A DNA stretch of 64,000 nucleotides from UBA3937 sp050951585. Lineage in GTDB: Bacteria; Bacillota; Peptococcia; DRI-13; DTU073. The position numbers were made by a program, and so were the translations under genes. Shown here in pieces: positions 24,354-32,755 of the stretch. The DNA lies in contig JBMNJI010000007.1 of assembly GCA_050951585.1 (NCBI GenBank), positions 248,001 through 312,000 on the forward strand, given 5' to 3'. Each line of letters begins with the position of its first letter. Position 1 is the stretch's first letter. Under the pieces are notes generated by a model that did no database searches, had not been told where the DNA came from, and saw nothing but the letters and a program-made list of their open reading frames with translations.

Positions 24354-24484
24354 TGAGGACCTGTAACTCTTTCTGGTACAATGTTTTTGCAATAAAACAA
24401 ATACCTCCCAGAAAGGAGTAGGTCCTCATGCAAAAAATTGTATCATTAAAGATGTCCCAAGTGCAACAATACTCATTCATTTGA
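24354..24484 (+). mobile_element. 5' remnant of an insertion sequence with truncated transposase start
   Basis: An inverted repeat (GAGGACCT...TTTCTGG / CCAGAAA...AGGTCCTC, about 24354-24429) leads into ATG at 24428. The 18 codons MQKIVSLKMSQVQQYSFI resemble the start of ISNCY-type transposases. The frame stops two bases before the left end of the ISLre2 element, which evidently cut it. The rest of this IS is not found on the other side. Confidence 0.45.
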
Positions 24485-24485
24485 T

Positions 24486-26030
24486 AGTGTCAAGACACTG
24501 TAGGAGATTTAAGAAGAACCCCCTCCTAGATAAGAACAAGTAATACCCTTATGTCTTAGGCCAAAGACAAACTTTTCAAAGCTTGCCAAAGAAAACTTTT
24601 TGATCCCTGTAGTATTGGAATATTATTAAGCACTTCTCGAGCCTCTTGTAACTTTTTATGTTCTTTTTCAAGTACTTTAGATTCGATAGTAATAACCGGT
24701 AGGTTTTGTCGACGTTGAAGCTTGTATTGCTCAGCAACTGATTGCCCATTTGCCTGAGCAACTCGTACATAGGACATATGTTTCGCCCCATTTTTACTCC
24801 AACCCATCGGACGGCTGCTTAATCGTGCTGATAGAACATGACTTATATGCCCTTCCGCACTGCAACTTAATGTTTTTTCTTCTCGGTATAAAGCTTTTAT
24901 TGCTTCCCAATTATTATCAATATATTTCCATGCATCTAGAATACTTAGCTTTCGACTGGGTGTAGCTGCTTCTTTTATTAGCTCCCGAATTACTGCTTGC
25001 GCTTTTTCATAATTACCAAAGCGAATCGCATTTTTTAGCATCTTACCTTGCTTCTGGGCTCCTCCAACAGCCTTACGAATGTATTTCATGTAATGAAATT
25101 TATCCAAAACAAATTCCGCCTGAGGAAAGACTGTTTTGGCCCCTTGAATCCAAGCTGCTCCATCTCCCATCAGGTATATTCTCTCAACCCTTTCTAGATC
25201 ATAGTGCTTATCTACTTCTTCCCATACTTTTTCCCAAAGGGTTTCGGTATCTTCATCCACACTGCTCAAGTATAAGGGCTGTTCTATCTCCCGGCGTTTT
25301 CCATTGGTTTCCCATCCCTCGTGTATATATACCAACCGGGCTTCAAACCTGCGGCCGCGTTGACATGCCACATGATCTTCATCTGCTTCTATGTATAAGG
25401 TTTTTATTTGTTTTCTCTTCTGCTTTGTTATTGTCGATCGTTCAAAGGTATCTACTGCCTGTTTTACCGTTTGACCACTGATTGAAATATTCCCACACTG
25501 TTCTCCAATTAATTGACCACTTTTTCGATAAGACTGGTTTGCTGCACAAGTAACTAATTCTGCCTTAACGTTTTGATCTATTCGTAAGTGTGGTGTATAT
25601 CCAACTTGCTTATCCACTAGATATGCATAGTCTTTTGTTTCGTTATGCTGGTAATAAGTCCTTTCGTAGCCCACTTGGCCAAAAAGTGTTCCTACTTCTT
25701 TATGGTCATTATTTCGACATACTTGCCAGCCCTTACGTTCCTTCTTTTTCTGTTTAATCTCCCGATCCATTTCTTCCAATACTAATCTAAGAATCTCACG
25801 TGCAACTTCATTTAGCTTATTAGCTAACTGTTTCTGAAATTCCACATAATCCATTTTGCCATTTAAATTATTTATTACCATATCAATTATTGAAAGGAGA
25901 ATTGGGATGATAGAGCGAATAATATTCATGAAGATATCACCTCTCGAGTAGTTTTTATAATTACTCGTCCATCCTAGGACGGTGATATCTTCTCTTTTTG
26001 TCTCAAAAAGTCCTACAATAACTTTACACT
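24486..26030 (-). mobile_element. ISLre2-family insertion sequence
   Basis: Imperfect terminal inverted repeats AGTGTCAAGACACTGTAGGA (24486-24505) and, on the other strand, AGTGTAAAGTTATTGTAGGA (26030-26011), 16 of 20 matching, bound a single intact transposase gene. No target-site duplication is visible. The left flank is another IS remnant and the right flank is the truncated LamG gene. Confidence 0.85.
24556..25929 (-). CDS. ISLre2 family transposase
   Basis: 457 residues, full length for the UPF0236/ISLre2 group. The N-terminal KERKGWQVCRNNDHKEVGTLFGQVGYERTYY region, TLYIEADEDHVACQ, and MGDGAAWIQGAKTVFPQAEFVLDKFHYMKYIRKA are conserved. They supply acidic residues of a DDE-type site (EADEDH, GDGA). 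The C-terminus contains the EGHISHVLSARLSSRPMGWS motif. No frameshift or stop is seen, so the copy may be active. Confidence 0.93.
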   Translation of the reverse strand: MNIIRSIIPILLSIIDMVINNLNGKMDYVEFQKQLANKLNEVAREILRLVLEEMDREIKQKKKERKGWQVCRNNDHKEVGTLFGQVGYERTYYQHNETKDYAYLVDKQVGYTPHLRIDQNVKAELVTCAANQSYRKSGQLIGEQCGNISISGQTVKQAVDTFERSTITKQKRKQIKTLYIEADEDHVACQRGRRFEARLVYIHEGWETNGKRREIEQPLYLSSVDEDTETLWEKVWEEVDKHYDLERVERIYLMGDGAAWIQGAKTVFPQAEFVLDKFHYMKYIRKAVGGAQKQGKMLKNAIRFGNYEKAQAVIRELIKEAATPSRKLSILDAWKYIDNNWEAIKALYREEKTLSCSAEGHISHVLSARLSSRPMGWSKNGAKHMSYVRVAQANGQSVAEQYKLQRRQNLPVITIESKVLEKEHKKLQEAREVLNNIPILQGSKSFLWQALKSLSLA

Positions 26031-26755
26031 AACAGGGGCATGATACAACGACTTGCGAGGTAGTTTTGCGTGATTTCGGCATCGGTAAGGGCACGGTTGT
26101 AGAATCTTACTATTTTGAATTCACAATTTGCATATTGATCGGCTATCGTTAATTGCTTCCCTATTAATATATCTGTATCAAAATCCGTAAAATTACCTTC
26201 GCAAAGCCCCAAATAGTATTTATCCCCATTAAAAAATATATATGTTTTACCATCAGATTCCCTTTTTAAAAAAACAGTGTATGTATTATTATTCACTACT
26301 GTAATAGCAGAAAAAGTCCCAATTAAATTACCTATTCTCCCATTACTACTTATTTCCCAATATAATTTGTTTTCGTTTAAAAAAAGTCCTATTCTAGCTC
26401 CCTGTGTATCTTTTCTATATACAAAAAGTCCTTGGTAGTTTTTTGTTGTAGAATAAGGTCTAAAAGTAATTTCTAATGTGAAATCGCTAAAAGTTGGTCG
26501 CTTGCTTAATTTCACATAATCATCCACCCCGTCAAAGCCCAATCCCTTGCCAGTCCAGCCACTACCTTCCGCATAGGCAAAGTTGTTCAGCGTACCATCG
26601 TTTCCCATGCCGCTTAAGTCGTACCATGTTTGAGTAGCGAGATCATTGCTGCCGTAACGTCCGTCTAGGTAGAGGACACAGCCATCTGTGACGGGGGCAG
26701 GGTGATTGCAGACAAGGGGCTTAAATGGTAAGCCTAGTACATTTGCGTTTAGCAT
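26024..26755 (-). CDS. LamG-domain protein, phage tail-fibre-like, 3' end replaced by IS
   Basis: 243 residues carrying one LamG/concanavalin A-like domain (GNDGTLNNFAYAEGSGWTG, GLGFDGVDDYVKLS, FTLEITFRPYSTT, and C-terminal IVRFYNRALTDAEITQNYLAS). There is no signal peptide. It follows the phage-like gene at 26757-27167 with one base between them. The last codons (GTG TAA) come from the ISLre2 terminal repeat, so the native C-terminus is lost. Likely a receptor-binding or neck/tail accessory protein of a former prophage. Confidence 0.7.
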   Translation of the reverse strand: MLNANVLGLPFKPLVCNHPAPVTDGCVLYLDGRYGSNDLATQTWYDLSGMGNDGTLNNFAYAEGSGWTGKGLGFDGVDDYVKLSKRPTFSDFTLEITFRPYSTTKNYQGLFVYRKDTQGARIGLFLNENKLYWEISSNGRIGNLIGTFSAITVVNNNTYTVFLKRESDGKTYIFFNGDKYYLGLCEGNFTDFDTDILIGKQLTIADQYANCEFKIVRFYNRALTDAEITQNYLASRCIMPLLV

Positions 26756-26756
26756 A

Positions 26757-27167
26757 TTACCACCCCGCTATGATGTTTAGTGCGGTCGTTCCTGCCGCCT
26801 TGATCCGTGTAGCACAAATAGGGTAGAATCCCACGGCAAGGTTGCGGAATATGACCGTTTGGCCGCCTGTGAGGATTACTTCAAGGTCGCCCGATACGCC
26901 GATGTAAAGCCATTTGCTTGGAGCGTCAAGGTCGGTGGTGTCGGATGGGGTTACTGTGGCGGCGTTGATGACGGAACCGCCGTTAATATCAATGCCGGGG
27001 TCAATTGTGTGCCTTTCTACCCAATTTTCACCGTCGAACACTAGTTTTCTTCCTGTGTCTGACTCAAAAAAGCTTTCCATCATGTGAACATTGTCCGGCT
27101 TTGTATCGCCTGATAATCCTGCTTGATGAAATTCCACTTGACCTTTGTACCATTTTTTTATTGCCAT
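26757..27167 (-). CDS. phage-type structural protein, unknown
   Basis: 136 residues, no signal peptide, with a good ribosome site (GGAGGAAACACAGT before the ATG). The sequence AIKKWYKGQVEFHQAGLSGDTKPDNVHMMESFFESDTGRKLVFDGENW resembles short proteins next to tail-fibre or neck genes in phages of Clostridia, and ends in beta strands. Function not recognised. It lies between the SLH-protease and the LamG gene, all on one strand. Confidence 0.55.
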   Translation of the reverse strand: MAIKKWYKGQVEFHQAGLSGDTKPDNVHMMESFFESDTGRKLVFDGENWVERHTIDPGIDINGGSVINAATVTPSDTTDLDAPSKWLYIGVSGDLEVILTGGQTVIFRNLAVGFYPICATRIKAAGTTALNIIAGW

Positions 27168-27210
27168 ACTGTGTTTCCTCCTTTACTTTCCCTTGCGGGC
27201 GTATTGTTTG

Positions 27211-28014
27211 CTACATAATGTTGAAATTTATCCGATCGCCTATTAATCCAGCATTGCCAGCCAATGCTTTTTGGTATACCTCTTGTACCTTGTTAAATGG
27301 AGCTATAAAGCCCACGTTGTTGATAGGTATAGTTCTACCCTCATCAGCCCATAGCACCACCCATGTAGGCAATCCTATAAGCTCGCCAAGGAAGTTAAAC
27401 GCACCGCCTCCGCTATTACCGGGGTTAATAGCCGCATCGGTCTGTATCCATTCAGTAGAACCTATTACTCGTCTTACGCAACTAACCACTCCCTTTGTTG
27501 CTGTGTCGATATAGCCCAGCGGATTGCCAATGCAGTAGATTTCGTCAAGCAACTCCACCTTTTCAGCAAGGGTGACAGGGTTAAGAAGCCGGACATCTGC
27601 CTTAATCTTTATGATAGCGACATCTTGAGCCAAATCTCCATAAACAACCTTTGCAGGCAAGCCGACAGGCACGTTATCCATAAATACCTCTAAACTCTGC
27701 CACGGGTCAAGACCATCCATGGCGACATGACAGTTAGTGGCAATAAACCCTTGCTTGTCTAGCACAACGCCGCTTCCCATGGCGCCAGAACCGTCTGCCC
27801 TTTTGCCCTTAATGGTAATAACGGAAGGAAGAAGTCCTTTGACAAGTTCTGCGGAACGGGTACGATATTTTTCGATAAAAGAAAGTGTCTCCGCTCGTGT
27901 GATTTTTTCGTCCGGCTTGAATGTGCCGTCCTCGTAACCGGATACGGCTTTCATTTTAAGAAAGCGGGAAATGAGGGAATAATACCATTTGTCGGGTGTT
28001 ACATCTTTAAACAT
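27211..28014 (-). CDS. SLH-repeat plus trypsin-like serine protease fusion
   Basis: 267 residues. Residues 1-50 are a single S-layer homology repeat (FKDVTPDKWYYSLI, GYEDGTFKPDEKITRAETLSF). Residues 60-265 are a chymotrypsin/HtrA-fold protease with His96 (TNCHV), Asp131 (DVAIIK) and Ser201 (GNSGGG) and the supporting IGNPLGY block. No signal peptide or PDZ domain is present. Being clustered with phage-type genes it may act on virion or host envelope proteins, but it could also be a captured host surface protease. Start ATG with AAAGGTAGTG upstream. Confidence 0.82.
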   Translation of the reverse strand: MFKDVTPDKWYYSLISRFLKMKAVSGYEDGTFKPDEKITRAETLSFIEKYRTRSAELVKGLLPSVITIKGKRADGSGAMGSGVVLDKQGFIATNCHVAMDGLDPWQSLEVFMDNVPVGLPAKVVYGDLAQDVAIIKIKADVRLLNPVTLAEKVELLDEIYCIGNPLGYIDTATKGVVSCVRRVIGSTEWIQTDAAINPGNSGGGAFNFLGELIGLPTWVVLWADEGRTIPINNVGFIAPFNKVQEVYQKALAGNAGLIGDRINFNIM

Positions 28015-28109
28015 TGAATCACTACCTTTCAGACATAATAAAACCGCCCCTTGGCGGTAAATATTTACAGAATATTATTTACGTGGTATATTGAAGATGA
28101 GGGGAGGGA

Positions 28110-28367
28110 TTGAAAATAAGAAAGCTAATATCCATACTGCTCGACATGAACGCTAAGGAACGTTTGGGGTTAATTCTATTCATACTTATTTTTATTGGAA
28201 TAGGATATTTGTATCAAATTAATGGATTTTTAGGATTTATTACAGTAATGATTTTTACTGTGTTTATACTGGGCATTATGTTTGGTGGAACAGCCGACAA
28301 TAACAAACCCGAAGACGACCCATGCGGAAATGATAATATAAAAAGAGAGCCGTGGAAATATATGTAG
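28110..28367 (+). CDS. small two-helix membrane protein, unknown
   Basis: 85 residues from TTG at 28110, with GGGAGGGA just upstream. The start is not certain, since the spacing is short. Two transmembrane segments (LGLILFILIFIGIGYLYQI and FITVMIFTVFILGIMFGG) are followed by a polar tail rich in Asp/Asn. Divergent from the SLH-protease and closed by a strong terminator. Unrecognised; could be a prophage moron gene. Confidence 0.5.
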   Translation: MKIRKLISILLDMNAKERLGLILFILIFIGIGYLYQINGFLGFITVMIFTVFILGIMFGGTADNNKPEDDPCGNDNIKREPWKYM

Positions 28368-28394
28368 GGGGCAAATCAGCCCCCTATTTTTTTT
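28365..28394 (+). terminator. rho-independent terminator
   Basis: TAGGGGGC-AAATCA-GCCCCCTA followed by eight T residues, directly after the small membrane gene. It overlaps the end of the convergent phage gene. Confidence 0.88.
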
Positions 28395-29436
28395 GTAAAA
28401 ATTGATTTCGCAGTTCCTTATACTTCTTTATTTCCTGCCGCAGCCTAGCCCTTTCCAGTGCTTTTTCTTCTGTTGTTAAGTTCAGCTTATTGACTTCTTT
28501 TAGCTTGGTTTCTAGCGTATCAATTCTGCGTTCTGCCATTTTAGCTTCATATAACGCTTTAACGTTTCTCCCTTTTGCCTCTTGCCTCTTTAGATCTTTT
28601 GTCTGGTTTTCGGAAAGCGGCCTACGATTATTGTCATAGTATGGCCTCGTTTCCTTCAATCCTCCAATGCCAAACATTAAGCCTCCTGCTATGTTTTTAA
28701 GGTCGGTATCAACCGGGTACTTGAGCTTTGTTCGCGGTTGAGGTTCGCCAGTCAATAGTTCTTGCCCGTAAGTTAGCAGGGTTGGTTTTTCTGTATATAC
28801 TCCTCTATTTCTTAGTGCGTCTACCCCCTTGAGCGTTTTGCTTATCTGCATACCGCCAAACGGAAGAGCTAGATATGTCAGGGGATCTTGTATACCTTTT
28901 ACTGAAATTAATCCGGGCCCATACCTGGTAGGATCGTTACTACCGAATAATTCCTTTCGGCTTGGTAGCTTGGTTTCACCTATTTGTGCCCCGTATTCAG
29001 GATATAATTGTGCGGCAAATTGACCGCCGGGAACATTAGATATAACTTCACCCACCAACCTTCCCGCCCTTCGAAAGCCTGTCAACTCGTCATCTGTAAT
29101 AGCTTCTCTTAAGGCATCTATCGGGTCGAACGTCACCCTGCTTCCCCTTATCTTTTCCATAGCCTCATTAAAGCCAAAACAGCTAGCGTACAAAAGTAAT
29201 AGCCCCACCATATCCTTTTTGTTCAACATATCCTTTTGCACTTTCCAAAGGTTGGATACTTCGAGCGTAAAAGGAATTAGCGTTTGCATCATTTTGGATT
29301 TTTGTCCTATCGGCACCTCTCCTATGCCACGACCGGCAACCATATCCCTTGTAACATCATCAGCGTATTTAATCGGGTTTTTGATACCTTCCTTGATGGC
29401 CTTTTCATGGGCGGAGTTCCAAATAATATGAAGCAA
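28384..29436 (-). pseudogene. 3' part of a large phage protein, 5' end deleted
   Basis: 350 in-frame codons without a credible start. The frame stays open upstream to about 29480, where it overlaps the integrase fragment on the other strand. The product is polar with a long C-terminal coiled-coil rich in Lys/Glu (about residues 285-350) and a helical segment DMVGLLLLYASCFGFNEAME. I do not recognise a domain. The style (SKMMQTLIPFTLEVSNLWKV, PFGGMQISKTLKG) resembles the C-terminal part of very large phage or plasmid polyvalent proteins. Its beginning appears removed by the deletion that brought it next to the integrase. Confidence 0.5.
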
Positions 29437-30059
29437 AGGAAAAACAAATTTGGACCGACGAGCAGGCGGCTGTTTTCCTTAGTGGTTCAAAAAAAGAGAG
29501 ACTGTACCCGTTCTATGTTTTGCTTATTGCGTCGGGAATTAGACGCGGAGAGGGCTTGGGCTTATCATGGGACAATGTAGAGTTCAAGAACAATACTATA
29601 AAAATAAAACAGACGTTATCGCGGGGCAAAAAGATGGGGACACCAAAGACAAAAAAATCAATCAGAGCCGTTGCACTAGACGATGAAACAATGACCGTTT
29701 TAAAAGAGCATCGAAAAAGGCAGCTGGAAGAATTAATGGTTCTAGGGGTGAAAAATGAACACAATCTATTATTCTTAACCACAAAAGGAACGCCATACGA
29801 GCCGGGGAATGTACTCCGTGACTTTAAAAAGCTGTGTAACAGACTGGAAATTCCGGTCATACCACTTCACAACCTTAGACACCTTCATGTGTCCTGGCTC
29901 ATAAGAGCCGGGGTTGATATCAAAACAATACAGGAGCGCGAAGGACACGCCAGAGCGCAAATCACATTAGACACATATGCCCACCTATTTGAGGAAGCAA
30001 AATTTGAAGCAGCGGAAAAAGCGGGGGACAAAATCAAGGCACTTCGAAAAAAGGCATAA
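29432..30059 (+). pseudogene. tyrosine-family phage integrase lacking its N-terminal half
   Basis: The frame opens after a TAA at about 29425 with no start codon or ribosome site. It encodes the catalytic domain only, preceded by KEKQIWTDEQAAVFL. Active-site residues are all visible: Arg in ASGIRRGEGL, Lys near KMGTPKTKKS, HxxR in PLHNLRHLHVSW, the second His in REGHARAQ, and the nucleophile Tyr in LDTYAH. The arm-binding and core-binding domains are missing. It ends 75 bases before tRNA-Ala, the usual place for an integrase beside its attachment site. A TTG at 29520 could yield a shorter product but would remove more of the domain. Confidence 0.8.
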
Positions 30060-30091
30060 AAAAATAGGTGCAACTGAGGTGCAACTTTCAC

Positions 30092-30132
30092 AAAAAAGGC
30101 TTACGAGGAAATCTCGCAAGCCTTGATTTTTC
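30092..30132. terminator. terminator between integrase remnant and tRNA-Ala
   Basis: AAGGCTTACGAG (30096-30107) and CTCGCAAGCCTT (30113-30124) form a 12-base stem with one mismatch, followed by GATTTTTC. On the minus strand an A/T-rich run also follows, so it can serve the tRNA. Confidence 0.8.
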
Positions 30133-30133
30133 T

Positions 30134-30209
30134 TGGTGGAGCTAAGGGGGATCGAACCCCTGACCTCTTGACTGCCAGTCAAGCGCGCTCCCAGCTGCGC
30201 TATAGCCCC
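30134..30209 (-). tRNA. tRNA-Ala (anticodon GGC)
   Basis: A 76-base minus-strand cloverleaf. The acceptor begins GGGGCTA and ends TAGCTCCACCA with CCA encoded. The anticodon arm is CTTGA-CTGGCAG-TCAAG, giving anticodon GGC. The T arm contains GGTTCGATCC. Its 3' end adjoins the integrase remnant, so it is the probable attachment gene of the lost prophage. Confidence 0.97.
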
Positions 30210-30307
30210 ATTTCTCTTAACTTAACTTTTTACTGAGTTTTATTGTGTGACTTTGTTACCCGTCACATTACTATATTATATTGGCTTCATGCCATCTTGT
30301 CAATTGG

Positions 30308-30748
30308 TTATTCTTTGCTTTCGCCAAACTGAATTTTGAACCCATTGGGGTCTTCCTCATTATACTCTGTCAACGGTGCATCGCCCCATAATCTTTCCAA
30401 ATTATAAAACTCGCGTTCTTCCTCCAAAAAAATATGGACAATCACCCCGCCGAAATCCTCCAAGATCCACCGGCCTTCCGTATAGCCTTCCCGTCTGCTT
30501 AAAAGAATACCGGCCTTTTTCAGTTCCTCTTCCAGATGATCCGCAATCGCTTTGGTCTGGGTGCGCGAATTGACGCTGCAAATAATAAAATAATCGGCAA
30601 TCAGCGACACCCCGGACAAATCAAGGATAAAAATGCGCTTCCCTTTTTTTGCGGAGATGGACTGACAAGCTAGAGTAGCAATCTTCCTGCTGTCCTTTAA
30701 AATATCTTCGTTAATTCCGTTTGTCCGTTCCTTATTTCCCATACTCAT
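30308..30748 (-). CDS. rsfS: ribosomal silencing factor RsfS (Iojap/YbeB)
   Basis: Binds L14 and blocks subunit joining when nutrients are scarce. 146 residues from ATG at 30748, with GGAGG 8 bases upstream. The conserved core reads FILDLSGVSLIADYFIICSVNSRTQTKAIADHLEEEL, then GYTEGRWILEDFGGVIVHIFLEEEREFYNLERLWGDAP. The first 30 residues are an extension before the family core. It overlaps the end of yqeK by about 17 bases, so the two are translationally coupled, as is usual for nadD-yqeK-rsfS clusters. Confidence 0.95.
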   Translation of the reverse strand: MSMGNKERTNGINEDILKDSRKIATLACQSISAKKGKRIFILDLSGVSLIADYFIICSVNSRTQTKAIADHLEEELKKAGILLSRREGYTEGRWILEDFGGVIVHIFLEEEREFYNLERLWGDAPLTEYNEEDPNGFKIQFGESKE

Positions 30749-31361
30749 TCCATTCCTCCACCCAATTAGAGTCATCTTTTTTCATGGCCAAAAGGTGCCA
30801 ATTTCTCGCCTGTACGGTCAACGGATGAATTAATAATTTTTTGGCGAGAACATACTCTATCGTATTATCAAAAGCAAATAATAAACCGGCATCCAAATCA
30901 TCCTGACAGATCCTGCGTAATTCGTCAACCCCGGCAAAAGTCCTCCCAGGCTCAAGCAAATCAGCCAGATAGACGATTTTGTCCAGCAAAGACATCTTTT
31001 CGCAGCCGGTCGTGTGATACCTGATCGCATGTAAAATCTCCTCATCCGCTGCCGACAACCCAAAATCCCGCCGGCACAGGAAAGCTCCCACCGCACCGTG
31101 CAAAAGATCGGGCTGCACTTTTTCTGCCTCGGCCGTAATCAAACCGTGTTCTGAAGCTATGGACAGCAATTCCTGCGGCGGCATGTCCTTTGCATAATCA
31201 TGCATTAAAGCGGCCAGACGCAATTTATGTACATCCATAGAACAACGACTCTGTTTAGCCAAATCAAGCGCTTTTTCGACCACGCGCAACGAATGCGCAT
31301 ATCTGTCCGGACTTAAACGTTCCCGGATTTTTTGGCAGTATTGCTCGAACTCCATCCTCAT
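30732..31361 (-). CDS. yqeK: YqeK-type HD-domain diadenosine tetraphosphatase
   Basis: 209 residues with the HD metal-binding fold: H in DRYAHSLRVVEKALDLA, the HD pair in LRLAALMHDYAKDMP, LLHGAVGAF, and AIRYHTTGCEKMSLLDKIVYLADLLEPGR. YqeK enzymes hydrolyse Ap4A symmetrically to ADP. The place between nadD and rsfS supports this. An RRM gene and 183 noncoding bases separate it from nadD, unlike the usual tight order. Confidence 0.92.
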   Translation of the reverse strand: MRMEFEQYCQKIRERLSPDRYAHSLRVVEKALDLAKQSRCSMDVHKLRLAALMHDYAKDMPPQELLSIASEHGLITAEAEKVQPDLLHGAVGAFLCRRDFGLSAADEEILHAIRYHTTGCEKMSLLDKIVYLADLLEPGRTFAGVDELRRICQDDLDAGLLFAFDNTIEYVLAKKLLIHPLTVQARNWHLLAMKKDDSNWVEEWNEYGK

Positions 31362-31505
31362 CTTCCCGTTCCCTCATTACTTCAGATACTTCTAAAGTAC
31401 CACTCTGATCCTTTCTTAAATGATGCTGATCTGCTTACTTCTTCTCTATTTTACCATACCTTCACAAAATACAGCAGCATATTTATCATTACCGTCCGCT
31501 ATGCT

Positions 31506-31535
31506 AAAGAAAAACCCCCTATGTTGACAGGGGGG
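31506..31535 (-). terminator. terminator of the RRM gene
   Basis: On the minus strand CCCCC-TGTCAACATA-GGGGG is followed by TTTTTCTTT, just after the RRM stop codon. Confidence 0.8.
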
Positions 31536-31544
31536 ACAAACTAA

Positions 31545-31793
31545 CTACTGCCTTGGTTTAGCCTCATTGACGGTTAACGGTCTACCATTAAATTCTTTCC
31601 CGTCCAATTGAGCGACTATTGTCTCAGCCACTTCATCAGCGACCTCCACAAAGCCGAAGCCTCTGGAACGGTTTGTCTCCTTTTCTTTAATAATCCGGCT
31701 GCTAATCACTTCGCCGTAATCGCTAAAAAACTCACTCAACTCTTCGGGAGTTGTTGTCCAGGGAAGATTACCAACGTACAGGGTCTTCGCCAA
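31545..31793 (-). CDS. single-RRM RNA-binding protein
   Basis: 82 residues forming one complete RNA recognition motif: RNP2 is LYVGNLPW (residues 5-12) and RNP1 is RSRGFGFVEV (about 43-52), with the aromatic RNA-stacking residues in place. No Gly-rich tail follows. It starts at TTG with AGAGGTGA upstream. Short RRM proteins of this type in bacteria are often cold-induced or RNA chaperones, but no target can be read here. It is a monocistronic unit with its own terminator. Confidence 0.92.
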   Translation of the reverse strand: MAKTLYVGNLPWTTTPEELSEFFSDYGEVISSRIIKEKETNRSRGFGFVEVADEVAETIVAQLDGKEFNGRPLTVNEAKPRQ

Positions 31794-31956
31794 CTAAATT
31801 CACCTCTCTCAATTAACAAATGCACAAGAAAAAAACGTTTAAAAAACTCTTGCAAAAACCTTAAATCTTTTCCAACTGGTACTGTGAAATCTATTTTTAT
31901 TATGCATTAAACCTTACTTATTATACTGTCAAATTTTCAGTGGCGTTCCTGATAAA

Positions 31957-32598
31957 CTACCTATAAAGTTTATTTTTGTAAATATAATTTTCGACCTCTT
32001 CCGGCAAGAGATATTTTACAGTTCGATTATTCCTGATGCGTTCCCGAATATCCGTAGAGGAAATCGCCATTGCCGGAACCTCGAGGGGAATGATTTTTTC
32101 GAGACACTGCAACGATAACCTTTTGATCAATTTTTCGCGCAAGGCATCAAGATTAAAACCCGGCCGCGTCGCGGCAATAAAGGTGCATCGATCAAAAAGA
32201 CCCTCCACATCCTTCCATGTGACGATTTCAAATATAGCATCCGCTCCCGTGATAAAGAATAACTCACTTTCATTATCCATTCTACTTTTAAAATAACGCA
32301 CCGTATCAATGGCATAAGATTGCCCGGGACGTTCGATTTCCACCCGGGATACTTCAAAATACGGATTAGCCGCTGTGGCTAAAACAGTCATCAGATACCG
32401 CTGTTCCTTATTAGTTACTGTGGAAGCCATTTTATGCGGAGGATTACCGGAAGGCACAAAAATAACCTTCTCCAGGGAGAATTCCGATCGGGCAGCTTCA
32501 GCCGTAACCAAATGCCCCTGATGAATAGGGTCAAAAGTACCGCCCATCAATCCAATCCTTTTATTCCTTTTTAAATGAATATGATCATGGTTCTCCAT
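31957..32598 (-). CDS. nadD: nicotinate-nucleotide adenylyltransferase
   Basis: Adenylates nicotinate mononucleotide in NAD synthesis. 213 residues from ATG at 32598, with GAGGGA 6 bases upstream. The nucleotidyltransferase signature GLMGGTFDPIHQGHLVTAE (His26 and His29) and the C-terminal ISSTDIRERIRNNRTVKYLLPEEVENYI motif are clear. A longer in-frame start at 32649 lacks a ribosome site. The first 14 residues (His/Lys/Arg-rich) extend past the usual N-terminus. Confidence 0.95.
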   Translation of the reverse strand: MENHDHIHLKRNKRIGLMGGTFDPIHQGHLVTAEAARSEFSLEKVIFVPSGNPPHKMASTVTNKEQRYLMTVLATAANPYFEVSRVEIERPGQSYAIDTVRYFKSRMDNESELFFITGADAIFEIVTWKDVEGLFDRCTFIAATRPGFNLDALREKLIKRLSLQCLEKIIPLEVPAMAISSTDIRERIRNNRTVKYLLPEEVENYIYKNKLYR

Positions 32599-32635
32599 AA
32601 TTCCCTCATCGCTCAATTTTGTTTTTTTGTTGAAC

Positions 32636-32710
32636 TTATTTTGCGTCATCCGGTCCGGTTTTGCCGGGTTTACTCGGTTTACCGGGGTTACTCGGTTTAC
32701 TGAGGAACAT
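32636..32710 (-). CDS. possible 24-residue Lys/Pro/Gly/Ser peptide upstream of nadD
   Basis: ATG at 32710 with AAGG 7 bases upstream opens a short frame MFLSKPSNPGKPSKPGKTG... ending 37 bases before nadD. The KPS-NPG-KPS-KPG period comes from two direct copies of TTACTCGGTTTAC (32670-32682 and 32688-32700 on the plus strand). It may be a real leader peptide, the decayed end of another gene, or chance. Confidence 0.22.
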   Translation of the reverse strand: MFLSKPSNPGKPSKPGKTGPDDAK

Positions 32711-32755
32711 GAAATGCCTTTTTACATAAAATGATATGACAGAGGTGATTGAAAA

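Noticed and set aside
24477..26040. Target-site duplication for the ISLre2 element
   Set aside because: The 9-10 bases on the two sides (left ending TTTGAT, right beginning AACAGG) do not match.
30062..30085. Direct repeat GGTGCAACT beside the integrase as an attachment core
   Set aside because: Two 9-10 base copies adjacent to each other; more likely excisionase-type sites or chance, and no distant copy was seen in the window.
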